Source: a virus
Reading direction: 5' to 3' (one strand)
Virus record (IMG/VR): IMGVR_UViG_3300031696_000052
Coordinates: 1 to 25,892 of that record
Length of the DNA: 25,892 nt
Each line of letters opens with the position of its first letter. Position 1 is the first letter of the stretch. The position numbers and the translations under genes were made by a program. This document shows positions 16,020 to 23,208 of this stretch, one piece after another. Below the pieces are notes generated by a model. That model saw only the letters and a program-made list of their open reading frames with translations, made no database searches and had not been told where the DNA came from.

Positions 16020-16549
16020 TACCAAAAATCGGAGTTAACGCTGGTGATCCACCAGTAACATCTGTTACGCAAAATGTAAACTTTTTATCGCCACTTGGTT
16101 TTAGATTCCTGCTGTCACGGACTCCAAACGTACAGTACTTCTGTCAGTCTGCAACATTACCAACAATCTCTATGCAAGAACTAATTCAACCAACACCTTT
16201 TACACAACTACCAAGACCTGGAGACAAGATTACATATGAACCCCTAACTCTTCGTTTTCGCATAGATGAGAATATGACTAACTATCTTGAAATTTTTAAC
16301 TGGATAAAAGAACTTGCCAAACCAGAAAATTTTCAACAGTATGCTAAACACAATAATGTTTCTGATGGCAGCATATTAGTCCTTTCTTCTAACAACAATC
16401 CTAAGATTCGTATTGCTTTTGAAGATATGTTCCCACTATCGTTATCGCCACTAAATTTTGATGTGACACAAGCTGACGTTGAATATCTAGAAGCTGATGT
16501 TATGTTCCGTTATAAATTATTTACAGTAGAGCAGTTATTAATCACGTAA
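16010..16549 (+). CDS. Tail-tube-fold protein of the gp19/gp54 family
   Basis: This 179-residue protein has features of the T4 tail-tube family. 'YEPLTLRFRIDENMTNYLEIFNWIKEL' (cut here across the motif, about residues 77-104) resembles the gp54 segment with R.D...NY....W. 'IAFEDMFPLSLSPLNFD' and 'ADVMFRYKLFTVEQL' match the C-terminal strands. It is therefore a second tube-like protein besides gp19. It may be a baseplate-tube initiator, a tail-tip adaptor or a tail-completion protein; marine T4-like genomes often list gene 3 (tail completion) in this place, but I cannot confirm that identity. T4 gp54 is longer (about 320 residues). A ribosome-binding site (AAGGAAAA) precedes ATG inside the preceding gene. 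Confidence 0.7.
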   Translation: MALIPKIGVNAGDPPVTSVTQNVNFLSPLGFRFLLSRTPNVQYFCQSATLPTISMQELIQPTPFTQLPRPGDKITYEPLTLRFRIDENMTNYLEIFNWIKELAKPENFQQYAKHNNVSDGSILVLSSNNNPKIRIAFEDMFPLSLSPLNFDVTQADVEYLEADVMFRYKLFTVEQLLIT

Positions 16550-16554
16550 ATCTA

Positions 16555-16582
16555 TTGACATATTTTATAAAGTTGTTATAAT
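16555..16582 (+). promoter_or_regulatory. Sigma70-type promoter 1 upstream of uvsY
   Basis: TTGACA (16555-16560), a 16-base spacer and TATAAT (16577-16582) give a full match to the host consensus. The extended -35 is CTATTGACAT. The start near 16589 falls inside the GGTATTGTACC palindrome. The same architecture occurs on the minus strand at 4058-4031. Confidence 0.88.
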
Positions 16583-16594
16583 AGGTATTGTACC
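16577..16594. repeat. 18-base inverted repeat, copy 2 (partner 4019-4036)
   Basis: TATAATAGGTATTGTACC is the exact reverse complement of 4019-4036. It comprises the -10 box of promoter 1 and the near-palindrome GGTA-TTG-TACC (16584-16594) over the expected start site, where an operator would lie. Confidence 0.85.
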
Positions 16595-16631
16595 TTATTG
16601 AACTTAATAATATTTAATTTAGATTAATCTA

Positions 16632-16660
16632 TTGACTTAACTTAAACTATTAGTTATAAT
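16632..16660 (+). promoter_or_regulatory. Sigma70-type promoter 2 upstream of uvsY
   Basis: TTGACT (16632-16637), a 17-base spacer and TATAAT (16655-16660). It shares the CTATTGAC -35 context with promoter 1 but has no GGTATTGTACC palindrome. The start near 16667 leaves a leader of about 18 bases carrying GGAG before the uvsY ATG at 16685. Confidence 0.88.
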
Positions 16661-16684
16661 GAGTAATATTGATTTGGAGATATT

Positions 16685-17122
16685 ATGAAACTTGAAGATA
16701 TTATTAATATGTGGCAAGAAGATGTAAAGATTGATGAGACAGAGCTTTCTCGTGAAAGTATCAATACACCTATCTTACATGGTAAGTACTTAAAACATTT
16801 CTCAGAACAGAGACTCAAACTACGCAGTCTCAAACTCAAGCACAAACAACTTCATCAAAAACTATTGGATTATTATAGAGGTGATCTAAATAACCCAGAG
16901 GATCTTGCTGAGTTAGGCAGAGAACCTTATCCATTTAAGCGTTTGAAATCTGACATAAATTACTATGTAGATTCAGATAAAGATATGGTCGAGTTAAACG
17001 TAAAGATTGCATATCAATCAGAGCTAGTTGAAGTGCTTGAAGAAATAATGAAAAATATTAATATGCGTGGGTTTGTAATTAAGAATAGTATAGATTTTCT
17101 TAGATTCACAAATGGCAGCTAG
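16685..17122 (+). CDS. uvsY: Recombination mediator UvsY
   Basis: UvsY loads the UvsX recombinase onto single-stranded DNA by displacing gp32, supporting recombination-dependent replication and repair. The 145 residues match T4 UvsY (137) along the length: 'MKLEDIINMWQEDVKID' at the start (T4 MRLEDLQEELKKDVFID), 'LLDYYRGD' in the middle, 'VDSDKDMVELNVKIAYQ', and 'MRGFVIKNSIDFLRF' at the end (T4 SRGFAIKHIQDMRAF). It heads the recombination block behind two sigma70-type promoters with a GGAGA ribosome-binding site. The uvsX gene is not in this window. Confidence 0.95.
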   Translation: MKLEDIINMWQEDVKIDETELSRESINTPILHGKYLKHFSEQRLKLRSLKLKHKQLHQKLLDYYRGDLNNPEDLAELGREPYPFKRLKSDINYYVDSDKDMVELNVKIAYQSELVEVLEEIMKNINMRGFVIKNSIDFLRFTNGS

Positions 17123-17131
17123 GATTAAAAC

Positions 17132-17302
17132 ATGAGTATTAATCAATTAACAATGTTTAAATTGTGGGGTGATTTTGATGAAAATAATGATAATGGATGG
17201 AGTGAATATGAATTAAAAGTTATGAATGAAAATAGAGATGCAATGCGTCCTGTTGGATTTAAACAATCAGCCGAAAAAAAGGAAATAGACTCTATAATAT
17301 AA
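17132..17302 (+). CDS. Small protein of unknown function between uvsY and uvsW
   Basis: This 56-residue open frame starts 'MSINQLTMFKLWGDFDENND', contains 'GWSEYELKVMNENRDAMRPV', and ends at 17302. An AGGA ribosome-binding site (17121-17124) lies seven bases before ATG, and it fits tightly after uvsY (nine bases) and before uvsW (26 bases), which supports it as a real gene. I do not recognise the family. T4 has very small genes around uvsY and uvsW, so a small accessory protein here is not surprising, but no similarity to those is visible. Confidence 0.6.
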   Translation: MSINQLTMFKLWGDFDENNDNGWSEYELKVMNENRDAMRPVGFKQSAEKKEIDSII

Positions 17303-17328
17303 AAGACAGTGAATGTCTAATAAAATGA

Positions 17329-18816
17329 ATGAAGTATCACCCACAGTTTCTAATAGATAATAGCGTGGAACATAGTAAGTTGATTATTAAAAAAGTGAAT
17401 GAAGTTTACATGAAGATAGAATCGGAAGCAGTTATCCGACAAGAACTCAATGACTTCTTTTCCTTTGCAGTCCCTGGTGCTAAATTTATGCCGGCATATA
17501 AATCGAGAATGTGGGATGGTAAGGTAAGATTGTTTGATGCCATGACCAAACACTTATATCTTGGTCTTCTTCCTTATGTAGAACACTTTGCATCTGAGCG
17601 CGAATATACTATTGAAGCGAGTGAAGAAATACATTCTCAAGAAAATTATTCATTAGACGAAGGTAAAAAGTTTATTGAAAAATTACAACTCAAACTTACA
17701 CCACGTGACTACCAAATAGATTCGTTTGTTTATTGCATTCGTAATAATCGTTCAGTAATCGTATCTCCCACTGCTTCTGGTAAGTCGTTAATTATATACT
17801 TGCTTGTACAATATTATCAAAAGAAAACTTTACTTATTGTACCGACTGTATCTCTTGTGCACCAAATGCGTTCTGATTTTATGGATTACGGTATGCATGA
17901 AGATGATATTCATATAATAATGGGTGGTGAAGAAAAGAGAAGCGATGCTCCAATAATCATATCTACATGGCAATCAATATACAAGATGCGTAAAGATTAT
18001 TTTGCACAGTTTGATATTGTTATTGGCGATGAGTGTCATTTGTTTAAAGCAAAGTCTCTCACTTCTATTATGACAAAACTTGTTGATTGTAAGTATAGAT
18101 TTGGATTTACAGGCACACTCGACGGCACGGAAACTAATAAGCTAGTGCTTGAAGGGTTGTTTGGTAAAGCAAAGCAATTTGTCAAAACAAAAGAATTGAT
18201 TGATGCTAATCATCTATCTGCTTTTAAGATTAAATGTCTCGTACTCAAGCACAAAGATGAAGAAAAAAAATTAGTCAGTAAAATGAATTATCAAGATGAG
18301 ATTGATTATATTGTTAGTAATAACAGACGGAATGTTTTTATAAAAAATCTCGCAGTATCATTAAATGGAAATACACTACTACTATTTCAATATGTTGATA
18401 AACATGGGAGGATACTATATGACAAAATCTCAGAATCAGTTGATAAAGATAGAAAAGTGTTTTTCGTATATGGAGGAACCGATGCGCAGACTCGCGAACA
18501 AATCAGGGCAATTACTGAAGAGGAACGAGATGCGATCATCGTTGCATCCTATGGTACATTCAGCACTGGGATTAATATCCGCAATCTTCATAATATTATT
18601 TTTGCTTCTCCCACTAAGTCTCGTATACGTAATCTTCAGTCTATTGGGAGAGGGTTACGAAAGGGGGACAATAAAGATCAAGCAGTTCTCTTTGATATTT
18701 CGGACGACCTTCGGCATAAAGCCAAAGTAAACTATACGCTCAATCATTTTTCTGAACGAGTAAAAATATACAACTCAGAAGAATTTGAATACAAAATATA
18801 TAATATTAACTTATAA
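17329..18816 (+). CDS. uvsW: RNA-DNA and DNA helicase UvsW
   Basis: This superfamily 2 helicase unwinds branched DNA and R-loops and, in T4, helps switch replication from origin- to recombination-dependent mode. It has 495 residues, close to T4. Before the helicase core lies the small DNA-binding domain with 'DFFSFAVPGAKFMPAYK' and 'WDGKVRLFD' (T4 WDGRIRLLD). Motif I is SPTASGKS (146-153), motif II GDECHLF (DECH, 234-237), motif III FTGTL, and later motifs include 'SYGTFSTGINIRNLHNI' and 'LQSIGRGLRKG' (motif VI). The start is ATG 17329, chosen because the T4 N-terminus aligns with sequence upstream of the next in-frame ATG (17407); its ribosome-binding site is poor. Confidence 0.95.
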   Translation: MKYHPQFLIDNSVEHSKLIIKKVNEVYMKIESEAVIRQELNDFFSFAVPGAKFMPAYKSRMWDGKVRLFDAMTKHLYLGLLPYVEHFASEREYTIEASEEIHSQENYSLDEGKKFIEKLQLKLTPRDYQIDSFVYCIRNNRSVIVSPTASGKSLIIYLLVQYYQKKTLLIVPTVSLVHQMRSDFMDYGMHEDDIHIIMGGEEKRSDAPIIISTWQSIYKMRKDYFAQFDIVIGDECHLFKAKSLTSIMTKLVDCKYRFGFTGTLDGTETNKLVLEGLFGKAKQFVKTKELIDANHLSAFKIKCLVLKHKDEEKKLVSKMNYQDEIDYIVSNNRRNVFIKNLAVSLNGNTLLLFQYVDKHGRILYDKISESVDKDRKVFFVYGGTDAQTREQIRAITEEERDAIIVASYGTFSTGINIRNLHNIIFASPTKSRIRNLQSIGRGLRKGDNKDQAVLFDISDDLRHKAKVNYTLNHFSERVKIYNSEEFEYKIYNINL

Positions 18817-18821
18817 AAAGG

Positions 18822-18850
18822 TTGACATATACACATGGATATAGTATATT
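18822..18850 (+). promoter_or_regulatory. Sigma70-type promoter overlapping the start of the 18835 gene
   Basis: TTGACA (18822-18827), a 17-base spacer and TATATT (18845-18850), directly after uvsW. Its predicted start (near 18857) is inside the next gene, downstream of that gene's ATG, so it would serve gene 55 and the genes beyond. The -35 context GGTTGACAT is shared with the promoter at 24832. Confidence 0.6.
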
Positions 18851-19239
18851 TAAAATTGGTTAGTGGAGAAAGCATCATATCTTATGTGGAAACAATAGAT
18901 GAGGAATATGTTCAAGCATATAAACCTGTACAATTACACACTATTAATTCTATGGATGGGGCGTTAATAAGAACAACAAAATGGATTCCATTTACTGATC
19001 AAAATGATTTTCCAATCAAAGTAAAAAATATATTGCTGATTGCAACACCAACAAAAGAAATTGAAAAATATTATATTAGATCATTGGAAGTATTAGACAG
19101 TAAAGAAGAAGATTATCTTTTAGAAGAAAAAGAAGATTGGGATGAAGTGTTCTACGATGAGGATGAAGATGGTTGGGACGAAGAAACTGTACACGCTTTT
19201 AATGAATTGGCTGCAAATAATCAAATAAAGGTGCATTAA
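18835..19239 (+). CDS. Acidic protein of unknown function, possible Sm-like N-terminal fold
   Basis: This 134-residue protein opens with 'MDIVYLKLVSGESIISYVE', a 'V-L-SGE-I' strand pattern reminiscent of Sm/Lsm-type small beta barrels, though this is only a visual resemblance. The last 45 residues are extremely acidic ('DWDEVFYDEDEDGWDEE'). A gene of this type often sits between uvsW and 55 in marine T4-like phages, from memory, without assigned function. The ribosome-binding site is unusually distant (AAGG about 13 bases before ATG), and a sigma70-type promoter overlaps the start codon region. It ends three bases before gene 55. Confidence 0.6.
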   Translation: MDIVYLKLVSGESIISYVETIDEEYVQAYKPVQLHTINSMDGALIRTTKWIPFTDQNDFPIKVKNILLIATPTKEIEKYYIRSLEVLDSKEEDYLLEEKEDWDEVFYDEDEDGWDEETVHAFNELAANNQIKVH

Positions 19240-19242
19240 ATT

Positions 19243-19803
19243 ATGGTAAAGAAAAAGAAACAGCATTACGTTAATAATAAAGATTTTCTCGCGGCAATGA
19301 TTGTATTTCGCGATGGCGTCATTGAAGCAAAAGCAAATGATGATGGTCGACCACGTGTCCCACATTATGTTGGTGAATGTCTTATGAAAATTGCTGTTCA
19401 CCTTTCTCATAAGCCAAACTTCTCTGGTTACACATATAAAGAAGATATGATTAGTGATGGTATTGAAAATTGCCTTCTTTACATTGATAACTTTGATCCA
19501 GAAAAATCTTCTAATCCTTTTGCTTACTTCACACAAATCATCTATTATGCATTTCTTCGTCGTATTGCTAAAGAGAAAAAAGTTTTGTATACAAAGTTGA
19601 AATATACAGAAGAAAGTTATGCTCTTAATATGAACAACTCTACTCAAGAAGGTGACACAACAGATTATTCACCTCCAAGTAAAGTAAACGAATGGTCTAA
19701 TGAATATGTTGATAACTTCATTGAAGCGTTTGAAGAAAACAAACGTAAAAAGAAAATCAATAAAGACACGACTCCAGTTGATCAATTGATTAACGACGAA
19801 TAG
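19243..19803 (+). CDS. 55: Late-transcription sigma factor gp55
   Basis: gp55 replaces the host sigma on RNA polymerase and recognises TATAAATA late promoters. The 186 residues match T4 gp55 (185): 'HYVNNKDFLAAMI' (8-20; T4 NYVNNKELLQAII), 'FSGYTYKEDMISDGIENCL' (60-78; T4 has SGYT and EMIADGIEASI) and 'FAYFTQIIYYAFLRRIAKEKK' in the sigma region 2-like part. The eight matching promoters in this window fit. The C-terminus (TTPVDQLINDE) is less hydrophobic than the T4 clamp-binding end (SLDFLYE), so sliding-clamp contact may be altered. An AAAGG sits about 11 bases before ATG. Confidence 0.93.
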   Translation: MVKKKKQHYVNNKDFLAAMIVFRDGVIEAKANDDGRPRVPHYVGECLMKIAVHLSHKPNFSGYTYKEDMISDGIENCLLYIDNFDPEKSSNPFAYFTQIIYYAFLRRIAKEKKVLYTKLKYTEESYALNMNNSTQEGDTTDYSPPSKVNEWSNEYVDNFIEAFEENKRKKKINKDTTPVDQLINDE

Positions 19804-19812
19804 GAAATTGTA

Positions 19813-20883
19813 ATGACAAAAGCTGCTCTTATCACAGATACACATTTTGGTGTGCGTAATGATAGTAAACAGTTCCTTGACTTTTTTGATAAGTTTTATA
19901 CTAACGTATTCTTTCCTTATTTAAAAGAGAATAACATTAAGACTATATTCCATCTTGGTGATATTGTTGATAGGCGTAAGTTTATCAGCTACGTTACTTT
20001 AAACGAATTCAAAAGAATCTTCATTGATCGCCTTGCTGAATTTGGTATAACAATGCATGTAATTGTCGGTAACCACGATATTCCTTTTCGTAACACCAAT
20101 GAAGTCAATGCGATGGATGAGTTGTTTAGTAGAGATAATATCCACGTCTATTCTGAACCCTCAGACATAGAATATTGTGGTGTTGATATAACAATGATAC
20201 CATGGATTCAAGGCACAAACTTCAATCAGTGTATGGATCATATGGCTAATACAAAATCACAGATATTGTTTGGTCATCTTGAATTGAATGGTTTTGAGAT
20301 GCATCGTGGTTCTCCTGTAAATCATGGTGGTATGGATACTAAGCCTTTCGATAAATTTGATATGGTATGTTCTGGTCACTTTCATCATAAATCTTCTAAA
20401 GGTAACATTCATTATCTTGGAAATCCGTATGAGTTAACATGGAATGATTATAATGATCAACGTGGTTTTCATATATTTGATTCTGAAAAAAGATCATTGA
20501 CATTTCATCAAAATCCATATAGAATGTTTACTAAGGTGTGGTATGATGATGTTGATACTACACTGGATGATATTATTGGAAAACATAACTTTGAAGATTA
20601 TAAGGATACATATATAAAAGTTATTGTTCAAAACAAAAAGAACCCATATTGGTTCGATACATTCCTGGATAATCTATACAAAGCTAATCCAGCTGATGTG
20701 TCTATCGTTGAAGATAATAAACATATGGATACTCAATCTGACGAAGAGATTTTCAATGAAGCAGAAGATACTCTTACATCATTGTATAAGTTTGTTGATG
20801 GTATGGAAACTGATGTTGATAAACAAAAGCTAAATCAATTGTTTGCTAACTTATATACTGAAGCTCAATCTATGGAGATATAA
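19813..20883 (+). CDS. 47: Recombination endonuclease subunit gp47 (Mre11-like)
   Basis: This is the nuclease subunit of the gp46/gp47 complex (SbcD/Mre11 family), which resects DNA ends for recombination and degrades host DNA. It has 356 residues against 339 in T4. Metallophosphoesterase motifs are complete: DTHFG (9-13), GDIVDRR (49-55), GNHD (86-89), 'FGHLELNG' and GHFHH, with the metal-binding Asp, His and Asn residues all present. The C-terminal part ends 'LNQLFANLYTEAQSMEI', parallel to the T4 end. The stop overlaps the gene 46 start as TAATG (20881-20885), which should keep the two subunits in balance. Confidence 0.96.
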   Translation: MTKAALITDTHFGVRNDSKQFLDFFDKFYTNVFFPYLKENNIKTIFHLGDIVDRRKFISYVTLNEFKRIFIDRLAEFGITMHVIVGNHDIPFRNTNEVNAMDELFSRDNIHVYSEPSDIEYCGVDITMIPWIQGTNFNQCMDHMANTKSQILFGHLELNGFEMHRGSPVNHGGMDTKPFDKFDMVCSGHFHHKSSKGNIHYLGNPYELTWNDYNDQRGFHIFDSEKRSLTFHQNPYRMFTKVWYDDVDTTLDDIIGKHNFEDYKDTYIKVIVQNKKNPYWFDTFLDNLYKANPADVSIVEDNKHMDTQSDEEIFNEAEDTLTSLYKFVDGMETDVDKQKLNQLFANLYTEAQSMEI

Positions 20884-22598
20884 TGATTAATTTTCGTTAT
20901 GTGAAGTTCAAAAACTTCTTATCTACTGGTAATGTAGTAACTAATATTCAACTGGATCGAAGCCCAAATACATTAGTAATTGGTGAGAATGGTGCAGGCA
21001 AATCTACAATGCTCGATGCGTTGTGCTTTGCATTGTTTGGTAAACCATTTCGCAAGATTAAAAAAGCTCAATTGGTTAATTCAGTCAATCTGAAAGATGC
21101 TTTAGTTGAAGTTGAATTTGGTATTGGTAGAATTAATTATAAAATTATTCGTGGCCTTAAACCTAACAAGTTTGAAATATATGTGGATGATAAGTTACTT
21201 GATCAGACTGCATCCGTTCGTGATTATCAAGAATATCTTGAAAAGAATATACTAAAACTTAACTTCACATCATTTACTCAAATTGTAATTCTTGGATCTA
21301 GTACGTTTGTTCCATTCATGCAGTTGCCTGCAAACCAGAGGCGCGAGATCATTGAGGACCTTCTTGATATCAAAATATTTACAGCAATGAATATTCTTTT
21401 GAAAGAAAAGGTTCAATCAAACAAAGAAAATATTCAAGAGATAAAGTATAAGATTGATCTTGAGGAAGAACGGCTAAACGTACACCAAAAATATATCAGT
21501 GATATCAAGACTAAGAACCAAGAACGTATTGATACGATCAAAGAAGATATTGGTAAGTCTGAAAGGTCTATTGCTGCGTATGAACTTGATATTGATAAAA
21601 ATAATATTGAAGCATCTAAACTTCAAAAATCAATAAGTGATGAAACAGCTGTATCTAAAAAACTTAATGAGATCAAAAATATTGAATCTAAGTTTGAAGA
21701 TAAAACAAAAAAGATTCGCCGTGAGATTAAATTCTATGAAGAGAATGATAACTGTCCAACATGTCATCAAGGTATAGATGAAACACATAAGTGTAATAGT
21801 ATTGATGCAGGTAAAGTAAAACTTGATGATATCGAAGAAGCTCTCAGTAAACTTGAAGAACAACTGAATAAAGAGAATTCAAGACTTCTTGATATTACTG
21901 AGATCAATAGAGATATTCAAGAGGTGTTAGGAAAAGTTACTGAAGGCAATAATCAAATCTCTTCGCTCAACCGATACATTAAAAAGCTCAATGAAAATAT
22001 TGAAGAAGAATCAAAGCAAGGTGGTAACTTACAAGAAGAAAATAAAAAACTTGAAGAGATACAAAATTTAGTTGTTGAATGTGAGAAGAGTAAAGATGTA
22101 CTGATTCATGATAAACAGCTACTTGATGTCGCCGCTGATTTGTTGAAAGATAAAGGAATAAAAACTCAAATAGTTCGACAATATATTCCTATCATGAATA
22201 AATTAGTTAATAAATACTTGGCATCAATGGAGTTTTTTGTCAACTTAGAACTTGATGAAAACTTTGACGAAGTGATAAAATCTCGACATCGTGATGAATT
22301 TAGTTATGCATCTTTTAGTGAAGGTGAAAAAATGCGTATCGATCTTGCCTTGTTATTGACTTGGCGCTCGATTGCAAAGATGAAAAACTCGACTAATACA
22401 AACTTATTGATTCTCGATGAAGTGTTTGATGCTTCGCTTGATTCAAATGGATGTGATGAGTTTTTAAAGTTACTGAACGATCTTGGAAAAGATACGAATG
22501 TATTTGTAATATCCCATAAAGGAGATATTCTCCAAGATAAGTTTCGTTCAGTTGTGAAATTTGAGAAAGTAAAAAACTTTTCGAGGGTTGCTGCATAA
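20883..22598 (+). CDS. 46: Recombination endonuclease subunit gp46 (Rad50-like ATPase)
   Basis: This is the SMC-type ATPase partner of gp47 (SbcC/Rad50 family), 571 residues against 560 in T4. Walker A is GENGAGKST (34-42). Two long coiled-coil arms flank a zinc-hook motif CPTC (291-294). The ABC signature is FSEGEKMR (478-485), and Walker B is LLILDEVFD (508-516), so both half-sites of the ATPase are intact. A Q-loop-type region lies near 'FTQIVILGSSTFVPFMQLP' (131-149). The stop overlaps the deformylase start as TAATG. Confidence 0.96.
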   Translation: MINFRYVKFKNFLSTGNVVTNIQLDRSPNTLVIGENGAGKSTMLDALCFALFGKPFRKIKKAQLVNSVNLKDALVEVEFGIGRINYKIIRGLKPNKFEIYVDDKLLDQTASVRDYQEYLEKNILKLNFTSFTQIVILGSSTFVPFMQLPANQRREIIEDLLDIKIFTAMNILLKEKVQSNKENIQEIKYKIDLEEERLNVHQKYISDIKTKNQERIDTIKEDIGKSERSIAAYELDIDKNNIEASKLQKSISDETAVSKKLNEIKNIESKFEDKTKKIRREIKFYEENDNCPTCHQGIDETHKCNSIDAGKVKLDDIEEALSKLEEQLNKENSRLLDITEINRDIQEVLGKVTEGNNQISSLNRYIKKLNENIEEESKQGGNLQEENKKLEEIQNLVVECEKSKDVLIHDKQLLDVAADLLKDKGIKTQIVRQYIPIMNKLVNKYLASMEFFVNLELDENFDEVIKSRHRDEFSYASFSEGEKMRIDLALLLTWRSIAKMKNSTNTNLLILDEVFDASLDSNGCDEFLKLLNDLGKDTNVFVISHKGDILQDKFRSVVKFEKVKNFSRVAA

Positions 22599-23119
22599 TG
22601 GAAACATCTAAACTAGAATTGATCAAACAAAATGATCCGATACTTAAAACGCCTACTCTACCGTTCGATTTCGAAAGACCTGAATTGGATGGTAGAAGAC
22701 TTGCCGAAGATTTGGCAAATAAAATGATTGAGCTAGGCGGTGTCGGTTTGGCAGCGCCTCAAGTTGGAATACCATTATCAGTATTTGTAGTCGGAGACCC
22801 TACAAATAAAGAATCCATCATGGCTTTTTTTAACCCAATGATAGTTGACACTACTATAGATCAAGCATACTACGAAGAGGGATGTTTGAGTTTTCCTGGT
22901 CTTTATATTAATATCAAAAGACCGACTGGCATTCGATTGAGATTTACGGATATGTATAATGAAAAGACAACTACAAAATATTCTGGATTTACTGCTCGTG
23001 CAATTCAGCATGAATATGATCACCTTCAGGGTGTTATATTTAAAAGTAAAGCTACGGCTTATCATCTCGAAAAAGCTAAAAAAGATCAAAAATTACTTGT
23101 TCGACATAGCTCCAAATAG
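22598..23119 (+). CDS. def: Peptide deformylase
   Basis: This metalloenzyme removes the formyl group from the N-terminal methionine of new proteins. The 173 residues contain all three family motifs: GVGLAAPQ (48-55), EGCLS (94-98, with the metal ligand Cys 96) and QHEYDH (137-142, two His ligands and catalytic Glu), so it should be active. Bacterial enzymes are usually a little longer at the C-terminus; phage forms, known from marine phages including cyanophages, are shorter. It is translationally coupled to gene 46 (TAATG). A role in processing phage or phage-altered host proteins during infection is inferred from the cyanophage cases. Confidence 0.94.
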   Translation: METSKLELIKQNDPILKTPTLPFDFERPELDGRRLAEDLANKMIELGGVGLAAPQVGIPLSVFVVGDPTNKESIMAFFNPMIVDTTIDQAYYEEGCLSFPGLYINIKRPTGIRLRFTDMYNEKTTTKYSGFTARAIQHEYDHLQGVIFKSKATAYHLEKAKKDQKLLVRHSSK

Positions 23120-23152
23120 TTTAAAATTTAAATTAAGAAGGTGGAAAAACTA

Positions 23153-23181
23153 TTGACTTTATATCCAAATTAGGGTATAGT
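23153..23181 (+). promoter_or_regulatory. Sigma70-type promoter for the MazG-like operon
   Basis: TTGACT (23153-23158), a 17-base spacer and TATAGT (23176-23181). The -35 lies in the CTATTGACT context shared with the uvsY promoters. The start near 23188 leaves a leader of about 20 bases before ATG 23209. Confidence 0.85.
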
Positions 23182-23208
23182 TATATTATAGATTAGAAAG
23201 TGAGAATA

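Noticed and set aside
22847-22875. TTGACA inside the deformylase gene as an internal promoter
   Set aside because: The base pattern 17 bases downstream (TACTAC) is not a convincing -10 box, and it lies in well-conserved coding sequence. Similar lone TTGACA strings at 1551, 23511 and 24354 were set aside for the same reason.
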